From contig CANFLP010000047.1 in assembly GCA_947447835.1 (NCBI GenBank), forward strand, positions 1 to 13,696: a stretch of 13,696 nt of DNA. The letters run 5' to 3'. Positions within the stretch are counted from its first letter, which is position 1; each line of letters opens with the position of its first letter. The stretch is from Bacteroidota bacterium. Its GTDB lineage: Bacteria > Bacteroidota > Bacteroidia > Chitinophagales > Chitinophagaceae. Shown piece by piece: positions 1 through 5,887 of the stretch. Both the position numbers and the translations under genes were made by a program. Under the pieces are notes generated by a model, which did not search any database, was not told where the DNA came from, and was given only the letters and a program-made list of their open reading frames with translations.

Positions 1-378
1 AGTCCAGTTAGGTACTAAACGAGGAACATTGTTACAAACAATTGGCTCACGGAATACAGTACCATCTAAAATGTTACGGATTGTTCCATTAGGGCTCTTC
101 CACATTTGCTTTAACTTAAACTCTTCCACCCTTGCCTCGTCAGGAGTAATGGTAGCACATTTGATACCTACACCATATTGCTTAATAGCATTGGCAGCAT
201 CTACTGTTACTTGGTCATTTGTTTCGTCACGATACTCCATACCCAAGTCATAATATTTAATATCAATGTCTAAATAAGGTAAGATCAACTTATCCTTAAT
301 AAACTTCCAAATAATCCTTGTCATTTCATCTCCATCCAATTCAACAACTGGATTGGCAACTTTGATTTTTTGTCCCAT
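1..378 (-). CDS. icd: NADP-dependent isocitrate dehydrogenase, N-terminal part (gene runs off the left edge)
   Basis: Oxidatively decarboxylates isocitrate to 2-oxoglutarate with NADP in the cytosolic TCA cycle. Only the first 126 codons are present; the rest lies beyond the left edge. The reading frame starts at ATG 378 and is open to base 1. The protein closely resembles the eukaryote-like (IDH1/IDH2) subfamily rather than the E. coli Icd type: it has GDEMTRIIW at residues 16-24, NDQVT at 54-58, CATITPDE at 74-81 and KSPNGTIRNILDGTVFRE at 94-111. Residues matching the isocitrate-binding set of that family are visible: T78, S95, N97, R101 and R110. The start is supported by a match to the usual N-terminus of the family and by a TAnnTTTG element 21 nt upstream. 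It lies downstream of mntH on the same strand after an 80-base gap and probably has its own promoter. Confidence 0.95.
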   Translation of the reverse strand, partial: MGQKIKVANPVVELDGDEMTRIIWKFIKDKLILPYLDIDIKYYDLGMEYRDETNDQVTVDAANAIKQYGVGIKCATITPDEARVEEFKLKQMWKSPNGTIRNILDGTVFREPIVCNNVPRLVPNWT

Positions 379-399
379 ATCTTTTAAAAATTTTGTCTA

Positions 400-407
400 C
401 AAATGTA
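400..407 (-). promoter_or_regulatory. Bacteroidota -7 promoter element for icd
   Basis: On the minus strand this reads TACATTTG, an exact match to the TAnnTTTG -7 consensus of Bacteroidota primary sigma factors. It lies 21 nt upstream of the icd ATG, in the 80-base gap after mntH. I see no TTTG -33 element at the expected 19-nt spacing, so the assignment rests on the -7 match and its position. Confidence 0.45.
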
Positions 408-458
408 CAAAATGTAGCAAGAAAATGAATGATTCTGCTCAGTTAATCCCCTTATCTA

Positions 459-2345
459 TTAATGATTTACAATTAATACCGGGATACTTACTTTATGGCG
501 AACCGACTCGATCGTTTCTCCAAATATATAGTCCTTCCAGCCCTGGTGCCTATGCGCTCCCATGACTAACAATTGTGCGTCTTTTTCATGCACCAACCTT
601 ACAATTTCCTTTACCCTATTTTGATAGCCCAATGCCGTGCTTGCATTATACCCTTTTGCACGTAAAGCAGCAGCATATCCCTCCAAACGTTCTTGATCTT
701 TTCGTGATTCTATATCATCACTTGCTTCTAACAAATAATTAGCCGTAGCACTTTCTACAATATGAATAAAAATAAATTCGGTATTATCGCTTCCTTGAGT
801 AGGATTAATGGCATGCGCAACGGCTGTTTTAATTAATTTTTTATCACTCACCGAAAAGTCCACTGCAACAACGATACGATGTACTGGAGCAGTTTGTGTC
901 CAATCTAATTCCACTTCCTCTCCATGCAAATCAGTGCTATATTTAGCCCCCTGTTTGTTAATCAATGGAAATAGGGTGATATATATTAGTAAGCCCACAA
1001 AAAAGAGCAACACCACAATTATTAAAACCTTTAGTAAATAATGATCGTTTTGCGCTAAGAATGTTGATACAAAATCATACACTAAATGCCCATTTAAATA
1101 CACTAGGACTATCGCCACCAACCAAGCTAAGATTTTAATTTTCCAATTAATAGCAAACTCGCCCATGGTAGTTTTATCACTTACAAAATGTATCAAAGGA
1201 ATTACTGCGTATCCTAATTGCAGACTCAAAATAACCTGGCTAAAAATTAATAATGCATCTACCTTACCCTCGCCCATTATGCCAATGACTAAAACAGCAG
1301 GGAGTATTGCTACTAACCTTGTAATGAGTCTTCTAATCCAAGGGTTTAATCTTATTTTCAAATACCCTTCCATTACAATCTGCCCTGCCAAAGTGCCCGT
1401 TACTGTTGAGCTTTGGCCTGCTGCAATTAAGGCAATGGCAAATAAAATGGGTGCCATTTTAGAGCCCAATAAGGGTGCTAATAATGCATGCGCATCTTCA
1501 ATCTTTGCTACTTGCTGATGCCCCGTTGAAAAAAATGCCGTTGCTGCTAAAATTAAAATAGCTGCGTTCACAAAAAAAGCAGCATTCAATGCTACTGCAC
1601 TATCTATAAAATTATAAAAGATAGATTTTCGTATCCCTTTTACATCACGATTAATTTTCCTGGTCTGTACTAATGCCGAATGCAAATACAAATTATGTGG
1701 CATTACGGTAGCACCAATTATTCCTACCGCGATATAAAGTGCTTGAGGTGATAATTTGGTTGGAATAAATCCTACAATTGCTTTAGACAAATCGGGCTTT
1801 GCAATAAATAATTGTATAAAGAAACTAAAGCCAATGGTTGCCACCAATAAAATAATAAAGGCTTCCATTTTTCTAATACCATAGCGTTGTAAGAATAAAA
1901 ACAAAAAAGTATCTGTCACCGTAATTAATGTACCATACATCATTGGTAACCCAGTTAATAATTTAATACCAATAGCCATGCCCAATACCTCTGCTAAATC
2001 GGTTGCGGCAATGGCTAATTCGGCTAATATATATAGTGAAATATTTACTATGGGTGGATAGGTTTCTCTATTTACTTGTGCTAAGTCTAACCGTCTAACA
2101 ATACCTAATCTTGCACTCAAACTTTGTAGTAAAATGGCCATTAAATTACTCAATAATAAGATCCATATTAATTGATATCCAAATGCAGCTCCCCCAGCTA
2201 AATCAGTTGCCCAGTTACCTGGGTCCATATACCCAACACTTACTAAATATGCAGGGCCTATGAATGCAAGTAATTTTCGCCATCCCACTTTCTGCTCCAC
2301 AGGGACAGACTCATGTAATGTATCTAAGGATTTCTCGGGTTTCAT
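459..2345 (-). CDS. mntH: Nramp-family divalent metal transporter fused to a C-terminal universal-stress-protein domain
   Basis: Predicted proton-coupled importer of Mn(II)/Fe(II) in the inner membrane, 628 aa. Residues about 25-460 form the Nramp core with about 12 hydrophobic segments. The metal-site motifs are intact: DPGN at 41-44 in TM1 (D41, N44) and MPHNLYLHS at 215-223 in TM6 (M215, H217). Ordinary MntH proteins are about 410-440 aa. This one continues through a hydrophilic linker (about 465-486) into a UspA-like domain at 487-628, with a beta-strand start HRIVVAVDFS and the C-terminal loop GAHRHQGWKDYIFGE at 596-610. That loop departs from the ATP-binding pattern G-x2-G-x9-G-S/T: the second Gly is R599 and the final Ser/Thr is E610. 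An even number of TM segments would put both termini in the cytosol, so the USP domain probably senses or regulates from inside (inference). It is divergent from the lipoprotein gene, 72 nt apart. Symbol by family; substrate not proven. Confidence 0.93.
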   Translation of the reverse strand: MKPEKSLDTLHESVPVEQKVGWRKLLAFIGPAYLVSVGYMDPGNWATDLAGGAAFGYQLIWILLLSNLMAILLQSLSARLGIVRRLDLAQVNRETYPPIVNISLYILAELAIAATDLAEVLGMAIGIKLLTGLPMMYGTLITVTDTFLFLFLQRYGIRKMEAFIILLVATIGFSFFIQLFIAKPDLSKAIVGFIPTKLSPQALYIAVGIIGATVMPHNLYLHSALVQTRKINRDVKGIRKSIFYNFIDSAVALNAAFFVNAAILILAATAFFSTGHQQVAKIEDAHALLAPLLGSKMAPILFAIALIAAGQSSTVTGTLAGQIVMEGYLKIRLNPWIRRLITRLVAILPAVLVIGIMGEGKVDALLIFSQVILSLQLGYAVIPLIHFVSDKTTMGEFAINWKIKILAWLVAIVLVYLNGHLVYDFVSTFLAQNDHYLLKVLIIVVLLFFVGLLIYITLFPLINKQGAKYSTDLHGEEVELDWTQTAPVHRIVVAVDFSVSDKKLIKTAVAHAINPTQGSDNTEFIFIHIVESATANYLLEASDDIESRKDQERLEGYAAALRAKGYNASTALGYQNRVKEIVRLVHEKDAQLLVMGAHRHQGWKDYIFGETIESVRHKVSIPVLIVNH

Positions 2346-2371
2346 GTATTGTAAATTTAATCATAAAACCT

Positions 2372-2403
2372 TTTGTGAAACTCAGTTTGTTAGTCTAATT
2401 TTA
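2372..2403 (+). promoter_or_regulatory. Possible promoter for the lipoprotein gene
   Basis: TTTG at 2372-2375, a 20-nt spacer, then TAATTTTA at 2396-2403 resembles the Bacteroidota TTTG-N19-TAnnTTTG promoter. The last base of the -7 box is not consensus and the spacer is one base long. It ends 14 nt before the lipoprotein ATG. The mntH promoter must lie in the same 72-base gap, but I could not identify it convincingly. Confidence 0.3.
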
Positions 2404-2417
2404 ACAAAAACTACTCA

Positions 2418-3365
2418 ATGCGTAAATGGTACTTGATAGGGTTATCTTGCTTAATGATTGCCTGTGGCGATAAAACAACCGATTTAACTGGGAATACACC
2501 CATTAAAATAAACGACTTTAATAAAGCATTTAAGGCTACTAGCCTACCAGTTACGCTTTCTGATACTAATTTGAAACGCTTTAGTGATACTTTAACCATT
2601 GGTAGAAAAGCATTGGCTCAATTTGTACCTGACTCTGTTGTGGAAGATATTATTGCATTTAAAAATAATAAAGCCACACTGCACCCTTTAATTAGAATTG
2701 AGAAAGAAGCTGAATACTATTTATTGTTAAATGTAAAACATCCAAACAAACAAGAAATTGCAGTTGTAGTATTTAGTAAGAAAAATAAATATCTAGACTA
2801 TAAGGTTATTACAGAATTTTCAGAAAATAATAAGAATTCTAAACGCTACGGAAAATCTTTGTCAATTAATAAAGAGCCCTCTTTTTTAGTAGAGGAAAAC
2901 AAAATGGGCGAAGACAATTCATTAACCTATGAGAAAAAGGGCTGGGCATACACCGATAGTGCATTTAGATTAATATATTTTGACAGTAATAAGAAGCCAG
3001 AAACTAAAGTGGTTTTAAACCCTATTGACACATTAGCTGATAACAATATGTATAGTGGCAATTATGGATCAGATGCAAAAAACTTTATCTCTTTGCGTGA
3101 CCATGGTGGCCCTAATAAATACCAGTTCTTTTTGCATTTTGAAAAAAGAGAGGGCGCTTGTGTAGGAGAACTTAAAGGCATCTTAGATTTTAATAAAAAT
3201 ATGGCTACCTATAATGAAAAAGGTGACCCTTGTATCATACATTTTAGCATTCAGGGTAATAATATTAAGATTAAAGAAGACGGAAACTGCGGAAATCACA
3301 GAGGGATGACCTGCTATTTTAATGACAATTTTGATCGTAAAAGGAAGGTAAAAAAGAAGAAATAA
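2418..3365 (+). CDS. Lipoprotein of unknown function with a four-cysteine C-terminal domain
   Basis: I do not recognise the family. The 315-aa product begins with a short lipoprotein signal: Lys/Arg at 2-3, a hydrophobic stretch at 5-15, and C16 preceded by L-M-I-A, so signal peptidase II cleavage and lipid anchoring are likely; Met at -3 is slightly unusual. The mature protein is hydrophilic, Lys/Asn rich and without transmembrane segments. The middle (about 90-200) looks beta-rich. The C-terminal part (about 225-308) has four cysteines, C248, C272, C291 and C299, around GDPC, NCGNHRG and TCYF motifs, which suggests a small disulfide-stabilised beta domain in the periplasm. The last residues are strongly basic (RKRKVKKKK). 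It is divergent from mntH, but a functional link is not shown. The start at ATG 2418 is fixed by the signal peptide. Confidence 0.8.
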   Translation: MRKWYLIGLSCLMIACGDKTTDLTGNTPIKINDFNKAFKATSLPVTLSDTNLKRFSDTLTIGRKALAQFVPDSVVEDIIAFKNNKATLHPLIRIEKEAEYYLLLNVKHPNKQEIAVVVFSKKNKYLDYKVITEFSENNKNSKRYGKSLSINKEPSFLVEENKMGEDNSLTYEKKGWAYTDSAFRLIYFDSNKKPETKVVLNPIDTLADNNMYSGNYGSDAKNFISLRDHGGPNKYQFFLHFEKREGACVGELKGILDFNKNMATYNEKGDPCIIHFSIQGNNIKIKEDGNCGNHRGMTCYFNDNFDRKRKVKKKK

Positions 3366-3473
3366 TCCACAAAAGGGCATTTCAAACGATTGTTATTCAC
3401 ACCCTAATGTGTATTAAGTACATTTTAGGCAAATACCATTATATTGCACCAAATTAACAAACGCCCTATAACT

Positions 3474-5129
3474 ATGAGTTTCAGAAATTACCAGGTGCCC
3501 TACAAAATAAACGAACAGTTTAAGAAAAAGGCAGCTTACTTTTCTATGGAATTTGCTATCCACCAACCTTTAAAAATTTACAGTGGTGGACTAGGATTTT
3601 TAGCAGGATCACATTTAAGAAGTGCTTACGAACTAAATCAAAATATGATTGGAGTTGGTATCCTTTGGAAATATGGTTACTATGACCAAGCAAGGAACCA
3701 AGATCAAACTTTACAGGTAACTTTCATGGAGAAAATTTATAGCTTCTTGGAAGATACTGGCATCAAGTATCAAATTATGATTCATGATCATCCAGTTTGG
3801 GTGAAGGCATTTTATTTAGCCCCTAATACTTTTTGCAGTGCACCATTGTTTTTGTTAAGTACCGACTTGCCAGAAAACGATTATGTATCTCAAACTATCA
3901 CTCACCGTTTATATGACGCAAACGTAGCTACTAAAGTGGCTCAGTTTATTTTATTAGGTGTAGGTGGAGCTAAATTAATTGACGAGTTAAATTTTGAACC
4001 AGAAGTTTATCATTTAAATGAAGCACACGGTTTTTCAAGTGCCTTTTACTTATTAAATAAATACAAATCATTAGACGAAGTTAAAAAACGTTTAGTGTTT
4101 ACTACACATACCCCAGAGGAAGCAGGTAACGAAAAGCATGACATTTATTTATGTCATAAAATGGGTTATTTCTGTGGACTAAGTATTGATGAAGTAAGAA
4201 AATTAACTGGCATTCAGGATGACCAATTCAACCACTCATTAGCTGCATTGCGTTTTGCAAGAAAAGCAAATGGGGTATCTGAATTACATGGTCATGTAAG
4301 CCGTGAAATGTGGGGCAAGCACGAAGGTATCTGTCCTATTGTTCACATTACTAATGCACAAAACTGGCGCTACTGGGCCGATAAACAATTATACAAATTT
4401 GCTGAATCTAACGATGACGCTGCATTTGACGATAGAAAATGGTACTTAAAGAAACGTGCTTTTGAAATCGTAGCCGATCAAACTGGAAAAGTTTTTGATC
4501 CAAATGTATTGACCATTGTTTGGGCTAGACGTTTTGCTGGATACAAACGTGCCGATTTCCTTTCTTGGGATTTAGAACGTTTTGAAAAATTATTAGGCAA
4601 CTTAAAGCATCCAGTTCAAATTATATTTGCTGGTAAGCCTTACCCTGTTGACTATCCTGCAATTTCTCAATTTAATAACCTAGTACACTTAAGCAAAAAC
4701 TATAATAATGTTGCTGTATTAATTGGCTATGAATTAGGATTGAGCAAGCGAATGAAACAAGCATCGGACGTATGGTTAAATAACCCTCGTGTACCAAGAG
4801 AAGCCTCTGGTACATCTGGAATGACAGCTGCTATGAACGGTGCTGTTAACTTCTCAACAGACGATGGATGGATCCCAGAATTTGTAAACCATGGCAACAA
4901 TGGTTTCGTGGTGCCAAAGGCAGATTATGCAAACATGAGCACACAGGAACAAGATGATTATGATTTAGATGAATTATATAAAATATTAGAAAACGAGATT
5001 GTTCCAATGTATTACGAAAAGCGTGACACATGGCGTTCAATTACTAAAAATGGTATGCGTGATGTTCGCTTCCAATTTGATAGTAATAGAATGGCGGAGG
5101 AGTACTACGAAAAAATGTACAAAATCTAG
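3474..5129 (+). CDS. Short-form alpha-glucan phosphorylase homologue (GT35-like) lacking the PLP lysine
   Basis: Homologue of bacterial short alpha-glucan phosphorylases (GT-B fold, cytosolic), which split alpha-1,4-glucans with phosphate to glucose-1-phosphate. ATG 3474 (MSFRNY) is preferred over an in-frame TTG at 3444, giving 551 aa. Family motifs in order (551-aa numbering): AYFSMEFAIHQPLKIYSGGLG at about 21-41 (glucan/phosphate loop), YHLNEAHG at 179-186 with the active-site-type H185, FTTHTPEEAG at 209-218, VWARRFAGYKR at 349-359 with R353 and K358 of the phosphate site, and EASGTSGM at 443-450. The residue after that motif is normally the lysine that forms the Schiff base with pyridoxal phosphate; here it is T451 (codon ACA). 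The rest of the motif (AAMNGAVNFSTDDGW) is intact, so this is not general decay. It may bind PLP non-covalently, use another donor, or be regulatory. No glycogen genes lie beside it. An intrinsic terminator follows. Confidence 0.87.
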   Translation: MSFRNYQVPYKINEQFKKKAAYFSMEFAIHQPLKIYSGGLGFLAGSHLRSAYELNQNMIGVGILWKYGYYDQARNQDQTLQVTFMEKIYSFLEDTGIKYQIMIHDHPVWVKAFYLAPNTFCSAPLFLLSTDLPENDYVSQTITHRLYDANVATKVAQFILLGVGGAKLIDELNFEPEVYHLNEAHGFSSAFYLLNKYKSLDEVKKRLVFTTHTPEEAGNEKHDIYLCHKMGYFCGLSIDEVRKLTGIQDDQFNHSLAALRFARKANGVSELHGHVSREMWGKHEGICPIVHITNAQNWRYWADKQLYKFAESNDDAAFDDRKWYLKKRAFEIVADQTGKVFDPNVLTIVWARRFAGYKRADFLSWDLERFEKLLGNLKHPVQIIFAGKPYPVDYPAISQFNNLVHLSKNYNNVAVLIGYELGLSKRMKQASDVWLNNPRVPREASGTSGMTAAMNGAVNFSTDDGWIPEFVNHGNNGFVVPKADYANMSTQEQDDYDLDELYKILENEIVPMYYEKRDTWRSITKNGMRDVRFQFDSNRMAEEYYEKMYKI

Positions 5130-5163
5130 TTTTAGGATATTAAACGCATCCTTCCCTTTTTAC

Positions 5164-5197
5164 AAATCCCTTCGAGCAATCGAGGGGATTTTATTTT
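5164..5197 (+). terminator. Intrinsic terminator after the phosphorylase homologue
   Basis: The arms 5164-5175 (aaatcccttcga) and 5180-5191 (tcgaggggattt) form a 12-bp stem with a 4-base loop (gcaa), followed by a T-rich run. The single non-Watson-Crick pair (5171/5184) is a U-G wobble in the rightward transcript but an A-C mismatch in the leftward one, so the element serves the rightward phosphorylase transcript. It begins 34 nt after the stop codon. Confidence 0.85.
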
Positions 5198-5247
5198 ACC
5201 CTAATAACCAAGCATTAAGTACTTATAATTAATCAACAATATCTCCC

Positions 5248-5255
5248 TAATTTTG
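5248..5255 (+). promoter_or_regulatory. Bacteroidota -7 promoter element for ubiX
   Basis: TAATTTTG is an exact TAnnTTTG match, 11 nt upstream of the ubiX ATG and downstream of the preceding terminator. It would give a very short leader of about 5 nt. No TTTG lies at the expected -33 position, so support is moderate. Confidence 0.4.
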
Positions 5256-5266
5256 TTATAATACAT

Positions 5267-5827
5267 ATGAATAAAATTATCGTTTCTATTACGGGTGCTA
5301 GCGGTGCCATTTATGCTAAGTGTTTATTAGACAGCTTGGTGCAAATGAAGGACCAATATGCTGCAGTGGGCATAATAATGAGCGATAATGCAAAAATTGT
5401 ATGGGAAACCGAATTAGGTAATAAGGATTATACTAACTACCCTTTTGATTTTTATGCGAAAAACGATTTTAATGCTCCTTTCGCTTCGGGTTCGGCTCAA
5501 TATAATATAATGATAGTAGTACCATGTAGTATGGGTATGTTAGGCCGTATTGCAAGTGGAGTAAGCGATGACTTATGCACTAGGGCTGCTGATGTGATTT
5601 TGAAAGAGCGAAGAAAATTAATTTTAGTTGCACGGGAAACGCCCTACAATTTAATTCATATTAAAAATATGGAAACCATTACACTAGCAGGTGGTATTAT
5701 TTGCCCTGCAACTCCTAGTTTTTATAGCAAGCCACAAACCATTGAAGAAGTTGCATACACTGTAGTGCATCGAATTTTAGACCTAGCTGGATTAGATAAT
5801 AAAAGTTATCGTTGGGGGAATAAATAA
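5267..5827 (+). CDS. ubiX: UbiX-family flavin prenyltransferase
   Basis: Joins a dimethylallyl group to reduced FMN to make prenylated FMN, the cofactor of UbiD-type (de)carboxylases; cytosolic, usually dodecameric. The product is 186 aa, a normal family length. The flavin-binding Rossmann-like start GASGA is at 10-14, a Ser before the next helix at 39, the PCSMGMLGRIASG segment at 86-98, and RETP at 123-126, which is the family's conserved flavin/phosphate loop; the C-terminus ends in the common YRWG. The start at ATG 5267 is directly before MNKIIVSITG, as in homologues. No ubiD partner is in the window, so the client decarboxylase must be elsewhere. Bacteroidota generally use menaquinone, so the role need not be ubiquinone synthesis. 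The gene stands alone between two terminators. Confidence 0.95.
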   Translation: MNKIIVSITGASGAIYAKCLLDSLVQMKDQYAAVGIIMSDNAKIVWETELGNKDYTNYPFDFYAKNDFNAPFASGSAQYNIMIVVPCSMGMLGRIASGVSDDLCTRAADVILKERRKLILVARETPYNLIHIKNMETITLAGGIICPATPSFYSKPQTIEEVAYTVVHRILDLAGLDNKSYRWGNK

Positions 5828-5844
5828 TATAAATGACTTATCCG

Positions 5845-5884
5845 AAATATAAAAGGCCTCGATCATTCGAGGCCTTTTATATTT
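5845..5884. terminator. Bidirectional terminator between convergent ubiX and clpC
   Basis: The arms 5845-5862 and 5867-5884 are perfectly complementary over 18 bp (core aaaaggcctcga / tcgaggcctttt) with a 4-base loop (tcat). The arms end in A/T-rich flanks, so each strand reads a GC-rich stem followed by a T-rich run. It lies 17 nt after the ubiX stop and only 3 nt after the clpC stop, and should terminate both transcripts. Confidence 0.92.
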
Positions 5885-5887
5885 TTC

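Noticed and set aside
353..565. 70-codon open frame spanning the icd start and the mntH end
   Set aside because: Overlaps two real genes on the other strand and would cross the icd promoter; composition is not protein-like.
1165..1518. 117-codon open frame opposite the Nramp core
   Set aside because: Antisense to well-conserved transporter helices; no recognisable domain.
2346..2417. Possible metal-regulator operator (MntR or Fur type) in the mntH/lipoprotein gap
   Set aside because: No clear palindrome of the expected type was visible by eye.
3403..3429. Hairpin cctaatgt / acattttagg between the lipoprotein and phosphorylase genes
   Set aside because: Needs a two-base bulge, is AT-rich and has no T run; too weak to call a terminator or riboswitch.
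3444..3473. Upstream TTG start that would add 10 residues to the phosphorylase homologue
   Set aside because: The added residues do not resemble the family N-terminus, and ATG 3474 begins the expected sequence.
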